64,000 bases of DNA from contig NC_003070.9 of the NCBI RefSeq assembly GCF_000001735.4, forward strand, positions 12,766,001 through 12,830,000, written 5' to 3'. The notes under the pieces are model-generated. The model saw only the letters and a program-made list of their open reading frames with translations. It was not told the DNA's origin and searched no databases. This stretch comes from Arabidopsis thaliana. Taxonomy: Eukaryota; Streptophyta; Magnoliopsida; Brassicales; Brassicaceae. Below, one piece after another: positions 38,383-50,481 of this stretch (position 1 is the stretch's first letter; each line of letters begins with the position of its first letter). The position numbers were made by a program, and so were the translations under genes.

Positions 38383-39684
38383 GTGATATATGTGAATATG
38401 AATACAGTAACGGTTCCAATAGCCTCTATTTTCTCTCCTAGACACCATTTTCAAGACACGCCACGTGCAAGTGGGAAGGAAGCTTGCTTGAAGAAGAAGA
38501 TATTTTTAGGATCTAAAAATATCTTTAACAGATTCTGTTCTTTTATAAATAAGGAAAGAGATCGATTTAGAGGGACTATGCTTTTGATATTGTGAGAGTT
38601 TTTTTGTTAGAATTTGGCCAAGCGATGTGCTTGAGGAGAGATCAATGTTGATCTCTATGTTATAGTGAGGTTGAATGTTCAGGCGAATGATTATGTTTCT
38701 GGATTTGCATTGGTTATTGTTTTGATAATCAGTCGGATCATCTTTCTATTTGAGTATTGTATTTGAAATTGGAGTTTGGGATATCAACAACTTAACATTG
38801 GTGCAGTGAAACTGGTTCCGGTCAAACGTTATGATGGATAATGATGCTGCGAAGAAACAATTGGAGTTTCTCAAGGGCGGATTCAAGTTACTATGCCAAT
38901 CCGGAGGTGCAATTTTTGGAGATGCTGACTTCGATGGAGGAAACCTTGAAGCGAGTGGTTTGCGCAGTAGAGCGGATTGAATCTCGATCGATTTCAGATG
39001 ACGGTAGACAGCTGGACCTCCCGATCTTCACTAAAGGTAATCCGAAGAGTGGATTGCGATGACTGAAGCTCAATTTCTTGGTGGTGACTATAGTGAGAAA
39101 GACAAGTTGGCGTGTGTTTCTGGTTTTTTTGGTGGCCAAGCAAAATTTTGGTTCCACAAGGAACTATCGTGGATTCCGTTCAATAGTTGGAGCCAGGTGA
39201 AGGATGGTTTATTGTTAACGTTTGGAAACAATCGGGACAAAAAGCGAGTACTTGTGGAACTCGATCTGGAAATGAAGCATTGGATCAAAGATTTTGATCG
39301 CAAGAGGGAGCCACATAAATTTCTTGAATCATAAGCTATCGTTGTAAGCGCATCAAGTTAGGAGATAGTTTCGAACAAAAATGTTGAAGCAATTCAGGAT
39401 ACTGAATTGTCGGGTGGAGGTGACTTGATTGACAAAGATTCACCGATTCAGGAGATCGCTCAAGTTCAAAGAAGGAATTGATTGAGTCATTGGTTGTTTT
39501 TGAGAAATTGCAATGTGCATTTGTAAAGAACAATCGGGTATATCCACCATTTGTTCATCAAATTCTCAATGAGAAGCAAGAGGCTAACCATGTGTTAGAT
39601 AAACTGTCCCTTAGAAGACACAAACATCAAAGTGAGAAGAGAAGTATATCTCCTAAGGACATTTCCAACCCTACTTTATTTTAG
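38383..39684 (+). mobile_element. Ty3/Gypsy gag fossil, unit 12
   Basis: Left part resembles units 1 and 13 (older type), 3' third the unit-3 type. Broken. Confidence 0.65.
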
Positions 39685-41120
39685 AAATAAAACTCTAAAT
39701 TTTTCTCCAACCCTACTCTATATAGAACTCTAAAATAGAGAAATCAGCAGAATTGTTTTATATATAGAGTGACTATATTTTCTCCTATGTTTTAGAGTTG
39801 ATTGTTTTATTTATACTTTAGTCCTTCAAATTTAATTTAATTGAACCGTCCTTCTCTTCTTTGACTTTCTTTCTCTTCTCTGCCACGTTATCATCCACGT
39901 CATCCTTCGCTTCCTCTAAAGAATGCTGAATCCGTTTTCTCACATACGTCTGATGAACCTTATCACCCTTCTCGTGTGGCATTTGCGGTGAGCTTTTGGC
40001 TGTAAAGGGCGATTGGTGAACACATGAGAAGAACTGTGGGAAATATTGGGTTTGCCGTTTGCGATTAGGGTTCTGATTTTAAACACAAACGTTTGGGCCT
40101 GGTTGTGGGCCTTATCCGACTGGTTTTTTTAATAGCAGACTTCTAATTTATTTGTCTCCAAAACTTTGTTCTTTTAAATTTGGGCATCTTTTTCTCTTCG
40201 CTTATGCAGTATCTATTTACTTTAGAATAATAATACAATGTGGTATCTTATTGTTCCAAATTAGGAACACGAAGTCTACCATTACATTTTTCATCTCTAT
40301 ATTAGTTAATAACACAAAGGTATAAATGAGAAAATGGCCTTCATTGTTTATAATAATTACTACAAATGTAATTCAGAGAAAATTATCATTAATTGTCTCG
40401 TTTAAGATAGAATAGGGTTTGAATTTATCAAATATGAAAAACAGATCAATACAAAATTGACCATACATATGCACTTAAATATTCTGATTTATTTATAGTT
40501 TAATCTCATTCAAGAAAAGCTTTGGAAAAATTCCAACAAAAAAGAACTATTTTATATCTGTCAATAATTAAACCCCTGAATTTTTTTTATTCTAATTGGA
40601 AAATTGGAAAATCAACTGATCTATTTGTGTATTTTTCTTCTTGAATTTAATTGAGAAATTAACTAATATGTTGCTATTTGTTTGTATTTATCTTATATAA
40701 TTCAACATTTAACATTTTTTTTTTTTTACTGGTACATTGTATGAATGTTAGTTTGTTACTGAATTGCAGTTGTTTTTTCTTACATTAAAAATTTGAGTTT
40801 GTAAATAAGTTTTGCAACAGTTGTTGATGATAGGCCATATTTTTATTCTTTTAAATTCAAGGCCAAATATTTGATATATATGTTGGTCGAAAGACTTAAT
40901 ATATAGCCAATGTATGTATTTGGGTTGATCTAGCTAGTTTGGGTAAATCGAAATACTCTCTAGACCAATGTTTTGTTGACATAAACGCTTGTTTTAATAT
41001 GCATCAAAAATTAAAGAAAGAAATTATTTTATAAGAATAATGAATTGATCACATATTTACATATTTTTATATTTTTATGTTATAGTCATGAAAAAATAAA
41101 TCATTAGGAGTTTTCATAAT

Positions 41121-41399
41121 TCATAATTGGCAATACTTAGGCGCCCATCTACAGATTCGGGAGCTTCCCTTTGGAGCAGGAACAAACCATTTTTCATCAC
41201 CGAATAATTGATTGTTGCAGATTTTCTTGCAAGCTTCATCACAAATTTCAGGAGTAGGTTTTTTCGCCGCTTTCAAGCACTCGTTTTGTGCACAATGTTT
41301 CACACACATTGTTATACCGTTTGGTTGAGCAATGTGTGCTGAAAACATCATCGTCAATATAGATACGATTATTAAAACACTGTTTGTTTGAATCCCCAT
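41121..41399 (-). CDS. Thionin-like secreted cysteine-rich peptide, copy 13
   Basis: 92 codons. Relative to copy 3 it has C6N, A13S, S26P, S28G and a final Leu instead of Phe. The S26P and S28G changes fall at the predicted signal-peptide cleavage region. The eight mature cysteines are kept. Confidence 0.8.
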   Translation of the reverse strand: MGIQTNSVLIIVSILTMMFSAHIAQPNGITMCVKHCAQNECLKAAKKPTPEICDEACKKICNNQLFGDEKWFVPAPKGSSRICRWAPKYCQL

Positions 41400-41794
41400 A
41401 ACGTATCGTTTTTAAGTATTAGTGATGATTTAATACAAATGAGTATTACAAAATGTTTTACTCCTTGTTTATATTTGTGAAGAAGATGATTTGGTGGGTA
41501 ATGTTGGGTTAGTCTTGATGATTTATATAGTGAAACTAATGTTGTCCATATTTACCAATTGTTTTAAATATGATTCTTGTTTCTCTCTCTAGCAAACAAA
41601 TTCTGTAGAGTTTCGTTGTGCTTCACTTTTTTAGTTGTCCAAACAAATTATTGCTATGAAAACAAATCATAGCTTGCAGATTACCCATATGCCATTTTGG
41701 TTTTATTTTGTAGTCACATGTTGTTACGAGTTGTTACGAATATTTATTTGTAGAGCAGCATAGATATATTAGATTAAATCTATTAAATGGTTCA

Positions 41795-43095
41795 GTGATA
41801 TATGTGAATATGAATACAGTAACGGTTCCAATAGCCTCTATTTTCTCTCCTAGACACCATTTTCAAGACACGCCACATGCAAGTGGGAAGGAAGCTTGCT
41901 TGAAGAAAAAGATATTTTTAGGATCTAAAAATATCTTTAACAGACTCTGTTCTATTATAAATAAGGAAAGAGATCGATTTAGAGGGACTATGCTTTTGAT
42001 ATTGTGAGAGTTTTTTTGTTAGAATTTGGCCAAGCGATGTGCTTGAGGAGAGATCAATGTTGATCTCTATGTTATAGTGAGGTTGAATGTTCAGGCGAAT
42101 GATTATGTTTCTTGATTTGCATTGGTTATTGTTTTGATAATCTGTCGGATCATCTTTCTATTTGAGTATTGTATTTGAAATTGGAGTTTGGGATATAAAC
42201 AACTTAACATTGGTGCAGTGAAACTGGTTTCGGTCAAACGCTATGATGGATAATGATGCTGCGAAGAAACAATTGGAGTTCCTCATGGGCGGATTCAAGC
42301 TACTATGCCAATCGGAGGTGCAATTTTTGGAGATGTTGACTTCGATGGAGAAAACCTTGAAGCGAATGGTTTGCGCAGTGGAGAGGATTGAATCTCGATC
42401 GATTTCAGATGACGGTAGACAGCTGGACCTCCCGATGTTCACTAAAGGTAATCCGAAGAGTGGATTGCGATGACTGAAGCTCAATTTCTTGGTGATGAGT
42501 ATAGTGAGAAAGACAAGTTGGCATGTGTTTCCGGTTTTCTCGTTGGCCAAGCAAAATCTTGGTTCCACAAGGAACTATCGTCGATTCCGTTCAATAGTTG
42601 GAGCCAGGTGAAGGATGGTTTATTGTTAACGTTTGGAAACAATCGGGACAAAAAGCGAGTACTTGTGGAACTCGATCATGAAATGAAGCAATGGATCAAA
42701 GATTTTGATCGCAAGAGGGAGCCACATAAATTTCTTGAATCAGAAGCTATCGTTGTAAGCGCATCAAGTTAGGAGATAGTTTCGAACAAAAGTGTTGAAG
42801 CAATTCAGGATACTGAATTGTCGGGTGGAGGTGACTTGATTGAAAAAGATTCACCGATTCAGGACATCACTCAAGTTCAGAGAAAGAATTGATTGAGTTA
42901 TTGGTTGTTTTTGAGAAATTGCAATGTGCATTTGTAAAGAACAATCGGGTATATCCACCATTTGTTCATCAAATTCTCAATGAGAAGCAAGAGGCAAACC
43001 ATGTGTTAGATAAACTGTCCCTTACAAGACACAAACATCAAAGTGGGAAGAGAAGCATATCTCCTAAGGGCATTTCCAACTCTATTTTATTTTAG
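41795..43095 (+). mobile_element. Ty3/Gypsy gag fossil, unit 13
   Basis: More diverged from units 2-11 and closer to units 12 and 14, consistent with older units at the right end. Broken. Confidence 0.65.
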
Positions 43096-43713
43096 AGTAA
43101 AAACTCCAAATTCTTATCCAACCCTTCTCTATATAGAACTCTAAAATAGAGAAATCAGCAGAATTGTTTTATCTATAGAATGACTATATTTTCTCCTATG
43201 TTTTAGAGTTGAACTTATTTATTTATACTTTAGTCCTTCAAATTTAATTTAATTTTAATCGTCCTTCTCTTCTTTGACTTTCCTTCTGTTCTCTGCCACA
43301 TCATCATCCACGTCATCCTTCGCTTCCTCTGAAGAATGTTGAATCCGTTTTCTCACATACGTTTGATGAACCTTATCACCCTTCTCGTGTCGCATTTGCG
43401 GTGAGCTTTTGGCTGTTAAGGGCGATTGGTGAACACATGAGAAGAACTGTGGGAAATGTAGGGTTTGCCGTTTGTGATTAGGGTTCTGATTTTAAACACA
43501 AACGTTTGGGCCTGGTCATGGACCTTATTCGACTAGTTTTTTTCAATAGCAGGCTTTTAATTTATCTATCTCCCAGACTTTGTTCTTTTAAATTTGGGCA
43601 TCTTTTTCTCTTCGCTTATGGAGTTTCTATTTACTTTAGAATAATAATACAATGCGGTATCTAATTGTTCCAAATTAGGAACACAAAGTCTACCATTACA
43701 TTTTTCATCACTA

Positions 43714-44209
43714 TCTACATATACATTTTTGTAGCCATTTTAGCAAATAAATCTTGGAGTTGGGATTTATTTACAAAGAATGCCATTGTCATAAATTATT
43801 ATCATTTAATTAATATTCCTAATTATTAGCATTTCTTTATCTAATATATCTTCATCAATTCTAATTACTTTTAAAAAGAGAAATCTTAAAACTTTATTAA
43901 TATTATACTTTATTAAAGATAAATATTATAGTTATTTAAAGTTTATAAAATGTTTAGAATATTTAACGAAAAAACGTTTAGAATAAATATAATCTATGAA
44001 ATCTATAAAATTAAATAACTATTTCAAAAGTCTTAAGATTTAAACAGTACAAATCAAACATAGTAAATGTATACTAAATAATATACAGATATAAAAGTTG
44101 TACATTCAAAAAATACAAAACATTAAATCATATATATTCTTAATCGACTAAACAAATTAAATTTTTATTCTTTAAAATAGTCCCGTGGTATACCGCGGGT
44201 TAAATCTAG
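43714..44209 (+). mobile_element. Non-autonomous Helitron, 496 bp, inserted in unit 13
   Basis: It starts with TC (TCTACATATACATTTTTG) and ends with CTAG. Ten bases before the end lies a near-perfect 18-nt palindrome (CCCGTGGTATACCGCGGG, 44,182-44,199), the classical 3' hairpin of plant Helitrons. It sits exactly between A and T: the other units read CTCTATATTAG with no gap, and here CACTA and TATTAG flank the insert with no target duplication. It is AT-rich with no ORF, hence non-autonomous. Only unit 13 carries it, so it inserted after the array formed or the copy has not spread. Confidence 0.9.
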
Positions 44210-45029
44210 TATTAGTTAATAACACAAAGGTATAAATGAGAAAATGGCCTTCATTGTTTATAATAATTACTACAAATGTAATTCAGAGATAATTATCATT
44301 AATTGTCTCGTTAAAGATAGAATAGGGTTTGAATTTATCAAATATGAAAAATAGGTCAATACAAAATTGACCATGCCTATGCACTTAAATATTCTAATTT
44401 CTTTATAGTGTAATCTCATTCAAGAAAAGCTTTGGGAAAATTCCAACCAAAAGAGAACTATTTAATATATGTCAATAATAAAACCCCTAAATTTTTTTTA
44501 TTCTAATTGGAAAATTGGAAAATCAACTGATCTAATTGTGTATTTTTTCTTCTTGAATTTAATAGAGAAATAAACAAATATATTGCTATTTTTGTTTGTA
44601 TTTATCTTATATAATTCAACATTTCACTTTTTTTTTTTTTTTTGCTGATACATTGTATGATTGTTAGTTTGTTACTGAACTACAGTTGTTTTTTCTTACA
44701 TTAAAAATTTGAGTTTGTAAATAAGTTGTGCAACATGATAAGTCATATTTTTATTCTTTTAAATTCAAGACCAAATATTTGATATATATGTTGGTCGAAA
44801 GACCTAATATATAGCCAATGTATGTATTTGGGTTGATCTATCTAGTTTGGGTAAATCGAAATACTCTCTAGACCAATGTTTTGTTGACATAAACGCTTGT
44901 TTTAATATGCATCAAAGAAAAAAGGAAGAAATTATTTTATAAAAATAATGAATTGATCACGTACATACATATTTTTATATTTTTATGTTATAGTCATGGA
45001 AAAAACAAATCATTAGGATTTTTCATAAT

Positions 45030-45308
45030 TCAAAATTGGCAATACTGAGGCATCCATCTACAGATTCGGGAGCTTCCCTTTGGAGCAGGAACAAACATTT
45101 TTTCATCACCGAATAATTGATTGTTGCAGATTTTCTTGCAAGTTTCATCACAAATTTTAGGAGTAGGTTTTTTCGCCGCTTTCAAGCACTTGTTCTGTGC
45201 GCAAGATTTCACACACATTGTTATACTGTTTGATTGAGCAAGGTGTGCTGAAAACATCATCGTCAATATAGCTACAATCATTAAAACACTGCGTGTTTGA
45301 ATCGCCAT
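45030..45308 (-). CDS. Thionin-like secreted peptide, copy 14, most diverged
   Basis: 92 codons. Relative to copy 3, eleven residues differ: G2A, C6R, I10M, I23L, H35S, E40K, E51K, A56T, W71M, A86M and K88Q. All eight mature cysteines and the ATG are kept. A hand count gives eleven amino-acid-changing codons against five silent ones. The mature peptide is more basic (E40K, E51K). It sits at the array edge, where unequal exchange reaches least often, and may be closest to the founding copy. TATA box at 45,429-45,439. Confidence 0.8.
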   Translation of the reverse strand: MAIQTRSVLMIVAILTMMFSAHLAQSNSITMCVKSCAQNKCLKAAKKPTPKICDETCKKICNNQLFGDEKMFVPAPKGSSRICRWMPQYCQF

Positions 45309-45706
45309 AACGTATCGTTTTTAAGTATTAGTGATGATTTAATACAAATGAGTATTACAAAATGTTTTACTCCTTGTTTATATTTGTGAAGAAGATGATT
45401 TGGTGGGTAATGTTGGGTTAGTCTTGTTGATTTATATAGTGAAACTAATGTTGTCCATTTTTAGCAATTGTTTTTAATATGTTTCTTGTTTCTCTCTGTA
45501 GCAAACAAATTCTGTAGAGTTTCGTTGTGCTTTACTTTTTTAGTTGTCCAAACAAATTATTGCTATGAAAACAAATCATAGCTTGCAGATATACCCATAT
45601 GCCATTTTGGTTTTATTTTGTAATCACATGTTGTTACTAGTTGTTACGAATATTTATTTGTAGAGCAGCATAGATCTATTAGATTAAATCTATTAAATGG
45701 TTTAGT

Positions 45707-47006
45707 AATATATGTGAATATGAATACAGTAACGGTTCCAAAAGCCTCTATTTTCTCTCCTAGACACCATTTTTTGAGACACGCCACGTGCAAGTGGGAA
45801 GGAAGCTTGCTTGAATAAGAAGATATTTTTAGGATCTACAAATATCTTTAACAGACTCTGTTCTAGTATAATTAGGGAGAGTTGTCAATATAGAGGGACT
45901 ATGCTTTTGATGTTGTGAGAGTTTTTCTGTTAGACTTTGGCCAAGCGATGTGCTTGAGGAGAGATCAATGTTGATCTCTATGTTATCGTGAGCTTGAATG
46001 GTCAGGCAAACGATTGTGTTTCTGGATTTGTATTGATTATTTTTTTTATAATCAGTTGGATCATCTTTATATTTGAGTATTGTATTTAAAATTGGAGTTT
46101 GGGATATCAACAACTTAACATTGGTGTAGTGAAACTTGTTCCGGTCAAACGCTATGATGGATAATGATGTTGCGAAGAATCAATTAGAGTTTCTCATGGG
46201 TGGATTCAAGGTACTATGCCAATCGGAGGTGCAATTTTCGGAGATGTTGACTTTGATGGAGGAAACCTTGAAGCGAGTGGTTTGTGCAGTGGAGAGAATT
46301 GAATCTCAATCGATTTCAGATGACTGTAAACAGTTGGATCTCCCCATTTTCATTAAAGGTAATCCGAAGAGTGGATTACAATGACTGAAGCTCAATTTCT
46401 TGGTGGTGAGTATAGTGAGAAAGACAAGTTGGCGTGTGTTTCCGGTTTTCTCGGTAGCCAAGCAAAATGTTGGTTCCACAAGGAACAATCGTGGATTCCG
46501 TTCAATAGTTGGAGTCAGGTGAAGGATGGTTTATTGTTAACGTTTGGAAACAATCGGGACAAAAAGTGAGTACTTATGAAACTCGATCTTGAAATGAAGC
46601 AATGGATCAAAGATTTTGATTGCAAGAGGGAGCCACATAAATTACTTGAATCAGAGGCTATTGTTGTAAGCGCATCAATTTCGGAGATATTTTCGAACAA
46701 AAGTGTTGAAGCAATTCAGGATACATAATTGTTGGGTGCAGGTGACTTGATAGACAAAGATTCACCGACTCAAGAGATCACTCAAGTTCAGAGAAGGAAT
46801 TGATTGAGTCATTGGTTGTTTTTGAGATATGGCAATGTGCATTTGTAAAGAACAATCGGGTATGTCCACTATTTGTTCATCAAATTCTCAATGAGAAGCA
46901 AGAGGCACACCGGGTGTTAGATAAGCTGTCCCTTAGAAGACACAAACATCAAGGTGGGAAGAGAAGTATATTTCCTAAGGGCATTTCCAACCTTATTTTA
47001 TTTTAG
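45707..47006 (+). mobile_element. Ty3/Gypsy gag fossil, unit 14
   Basis: Most diverged copy of the gag fossil, with more breaks than the others. Its presence here shows that the Gypsy fragment entered the unit before the array expanded. Confidence 0.6.
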
Positions 47007-47254
47007 AGTAAAAACTCTAAATTCTTCTCCAACCCTACTCTATATTGAAATCTAAAATAGAGAAATCTGCAGAACTTTTTTATTTATACTCTAGTCTCTC
47101 AAATTTAATTTTTTTATATTTAATACATATTATCAAGCAAACAAGTACTAAATTCAATACATACAAATGGATCATAGTTTTATAAATTTAACAAGCAAAC
47201 AAGTACTAAATATAAAATTAACAACATAAGAAAATTAAAACATAAAACTAGTTT

Positions 47255-47352
47255 TAATATTCTGGTAAACTGTTTGTAGATCCGCCAAGATAGTTAAAAT
47301 ATTGTCCAAATGAAATAGATGGAGGAGGAGTTTGTTGATCTTGATCTTGTTG
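47255..47352 (-). pseudogene. C-terminal fragment of a Myb/SANT-like transposon-associated protein
   Basis: A minus-strand frame reads QDQDQQTPPPSISF and then GQYFNYLGGS, ending LPEY and a stop. This resembles, from memory, the C-terminal tail of crucifer proteins often mislabelled glutathione S-transferase T3-like, which are related to Harbinger ORF1 Myb-like proteins. No upstream domain remains in frame, so it is a decayed fragment. Confidence 0.3.
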
Positions 47353-47588
47353 TTAGACACATCGTTTGTGTAAAATCCGTGCTTATTTAGTCTTAAAATA
47401 TGTCTGAACATTTTGTTTTGAATGGAATTCATATCACAAAATCAAAATTCCTTTTGTCGAGATAATATGAAACGTTAATATCCTCTTTCAAGAGTTTCTT
47501 GGTTGATTTAAAAAAAATCAAAGATAAAGAATCTAATTTCGCATTACGAAATGTGTTAATGGATCATATATGGGAAAATTATTCTAAT

Positions 47589-47919
47589 TGTTATAAACCG
47601 GATAAGTATGGATGTGATTATCCATCACTCATCTCTATCCCTAAGATATGGATTATGTTTATCCATTACTTCTTCTCTAAGATATGAATGATGTTTATCC
47701 ATTACTTCTTCTCTAAGATATGGATGATGTTTATCCATTACTTCTTCGCTAAGTAATTTACTTCCTAGCTAAGTAAGCTCTACTATATATAGCTCATTTC
47801 ATTCATTTGTAAGTTACAGAAAAAAGAGAAGAGAAATAGAAAGCAATAAGAAAACTCTTGTTTCGAGTTTTATTCTCTCTAGTCTTCATTATTCTTTCTT
47901 ACTTTAATCCTTTATAACA
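47589..47919 (+). repeat. 5' LTR of the Copia fossil
   Basis: 331 bp. It contains three near-identical ~33-bp direct repeats of TAAGATATGGATGATGTTTA type between about 47,640 and 47,745, and a TATATATAG TATA-like box near 47,785. This tandem block is also in the 3' LTR. Confidence 0.9.
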
Positions 47920-50154
47920 TATTATCAGCACGAGTATAATATACGTCGGTTATGTATCACCGAGTATAATAAGATATCTTGAACCACAAACTGGTGATTT
48001 GTTTACGGTACGTTTTGCCGATTGCCATTTTAATGAAGATGAATTCCTAGCTTTAGGGGGGAGGAATTCATCAAATGCATATGCATAAAGATATAGAATG
48101 GTGCACACCATCTTTAAAATATTTTGATCCCCCCACGAAGTATCGTGAGCTGGAAGTACAAAAGATTGTACATTTACAAAGTATGGCAAATCAATTACCA
48201 GATTCGTTCACCGATACAAGAAAGGTGACAAAGTCATATATCCCCGCTGCAAATGCCCCATCAAGAGTTGAAATTCCTAGTGAGCTGGAATTAGATGGGA
48301 GCAAAATTAATGAACCTAAGGTTCAATTAAAGCGTGGGAGGCCTATTGACTCAAAAGATAAAAATCCCCAAAAGAAAAAGAAATTGGGAGAAGAAAATGA
48401 AAAGGTTCTTCAAGAAGAACCAAGTCCTCGGGACGATAGAGAAAAGTATGAGATTTCTATTAACTATGCCCATGATGATATCATATGGGATAGAGATGAT
48501 ATTGATGATGATAATGGAATATTCTCCTTTTCTTTATCTAAAGAGATCGATCAAGAGAATGATGATCCAGATCCAAAGACATTATCCGAGTGCCCGAAAA
48601 GGCCGGATTGAGAGAAATGGAAAAATGCCATGCAAGTTGAGTTGCACTCCCTTAATAAAAGAAATGTCTTTGGACGTATTGTCACTGCATCTGAGAGTGT
48701 AAAACCTGTTGGATACAAGTGGGTATTCGTGCGAAAAAGAAATGAAAAAGATGAGATCACACGATATAAAGCTCGACTTGTTGCACAAGTTTTCTCTCAA
48801 AGACCAGGAGTTGATTATGAAGAAACATATTCTCGGGTCATGGATGCAATTACATTCAGGTACTTAATGAGCCTTTCGGTATCTAATAATTTAGATATGT
48901 ACCTTATGGATGTAGTGACAGCTTATTTATATGGATCTCTTGATAATGATATATATATATGAAAATCTCGGAAGGATTAAAACTTCCTGAGGCATTAGAC
49001 TCATCAAAGTCTAAAGATATATATGTGGTCAAATTACAGCGATCACTTTACGGATTGAAACAATCCAGATGCATGTGGTATAATCGTTTAAGCGATTATC
49101 TACTTAAGAAAGGGTATGTGAATAATAAAATCTGCCCTTGCGTCTTCATTTAGAAATCCCCTTCGGGATTTGTGCTCATTGTTGTTTATGTTGATGACCT
49201 AAATATAATTGGAACTCCAAAGGAGATTGATGATGCACGAACTCATATGAAAGAAGAGTTTGAAATGAAAGATCTTGGAAAGACAAAATTTTGTCTCGGG
49301 CTCCAAATTGAGCATTTCCAAGATGGTATATTTGTGCATCAATCCAATTATACAAAAAAGATTTTAAAGCGCTTTAATATGGATAAAGCGAATCCTTTAA
49401 GTACTCCAATGGTCAATAGATCTTTAAATGTTGAAAATGATCCATTTAGACCTTGTGAGGATAACGAAGATTTTCTGGGTCCCAAAGTACCTTATATGAG
49501 TGCTATCGGTGGACTTATGTATCTTGCAAATTGTACTAGACCAGATATTGCTTTTGCTACTAATTTGCTTGCAAGGTACAATTCATCCCCTACACGAAGG
49601 CATTGGAATGGGATAAAACACATCTTTTGTTATCTTCAAGGTACTATTGATTTTGGATTATATTATCCTAGAAACCCCGAGTTTGGTATAGAGAATGTGT
49701 TTGGCTTAGATCCATGACTAATCATATTCAAGAAGCAAGTGGATTAGTCATCAAAAGAGAGCCAACAAGGATATATGAAGATAATGATGCATGTGTTGCT
49801 CAAATCAAAGAAGGTTATATCAAGAGCGACAGAACGAAGCATATCCCTCCACGATTCTTCTCCTACACTCAAAAACTCGAGAAGAACAAGGAAGTAGAAG
49901 TGCAATACGTTCGTTCAAGTGACAATGCAGCAGATCTATTCATAAAGGCGCTTCCAACTTCTACATTTAGAAAGCATGTTCAAAGCATTGGAATGCGTCA
50001 TCTACGAGACCTGTGAAGTGTCTTCGAGGGGGAGTTCACGTCACTGTACTCTTTTTTCCTTGTCATGGTTTTTATCCCAATGGGTTTTTCCATGATAATG
50101 TTTTTAACGAGGCAGTACGTAACTCATCAAAAGTGATGGATACTCAAGGGGGAG

Positions 50155-50476
50155 TGTTATTAACCGGATAAGTATGGATGTGATTATTCATCACTCATCT
50201 CTATCCCTAATATATGGATTATGTTTATCCATTACTTCTTCTCTAAGATATGGATGATGTTTATCCATTATTTCTTCTCTAAGATATGGATGATGTTTAT
50301 CAATTACTTCTTCGCTAAGTAAGCTCTACTATATATAGCTCATTTCATTCATTTGTAAGTTACAGAGAAAACACAGAGAAAATAGAAGAGAAAGAGAAAG
50401 CAATAAGAAAACTCTTGTTTCGAGTTTTATTCTCTCTAGTCTTCATTATTTTTTCTTACTTTAATCTTTTATAACA
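50155..50476 (+). repeat. 3' LTR of the Copia fossil
   Basis: 322 bp, matching the 5' LTR with about 97% base identity outside gaps. It ends ATAACA and is followed directly by the CTAAT target duplication. Confidence 0.9.
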
Positions 50477-50481
50477 CTAAT

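Larger units (their letters stand above)
1..47109. repeat. Tandem array of a ~3.41-kb unit, 14 units
   Basis: Units begin at 1, 3387, 6798, 10212, 13626, 17040, 20451, 23865, 27279, 30618, 33942, 37342, 40756 and 44672, each at the equivalent of the same TTA-TGAATTG point. Most are 3,411-3,414 bp. Units 9, 10 and 11 are 3,339, 3,324 and 3,400 bp, and unit 13 is 3,916 bp because of a 496-bp Helitron. Base 1 falls on the unit boundary, so the array probably continues to the left. Unit 14 loses homology after about 47,109, which is the right edge. All units point the same way, which fits growth by unequal crossing-over. Order within a unit: minus-strand thionin-like gene, its promoter, plus-strand Gypsy gag fossil, minus-strand 54-codon ORF, AT-rich spacer with poly-T. 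Confidence 0.97.
47589..50476 (+). mobile_element. Ty1/Copia retrotransposon fossil with two LTRs
   Basis: LTRs at 47,589-47,919 and 50,155-50,476 begin TGTTAT and end ATAACA. A 5-bp target duplication CTAAT is intact on both sides (47,584-47,588 and 50,477-50,481). A purine tract CAAGGGGGAG precedes the 3' LTR, and a primer-binding region (TTATCAGCACGAG) follows the 5' LTR. Recognisable parts: the end of integrase, reverse transcriptase including the YVDD box near 49,183, and RNase H. Gag and protease were not seen. It is broken, with several breaks. The LTRs differ by about eight substitutions in roughly 310 aligned bases plus a few gaps. At commonly used plant rates that suggests an insertion one to three million years ago. 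Confidence 0.9.

Noticed and set aside
1-47109. CRISPR array or satellite DNA
   Set aside because: The repeat unit is 3.4 kb and gene-bearing, without short direct repeats and spacers; this is a tandem gene array in a plant genome.
1-47109. rDNA or other RNA-gene tandem repeat
   Set aside because: No rRNA, 5S or tRNA sequence recognised within the unit.
47499-47687. 62-codon plus-strand frame at the start of the Copia LTR
   Set aside because: It crosses the LTR boundary at 47,589 and reads through LTR repeats, so it is not a gene.
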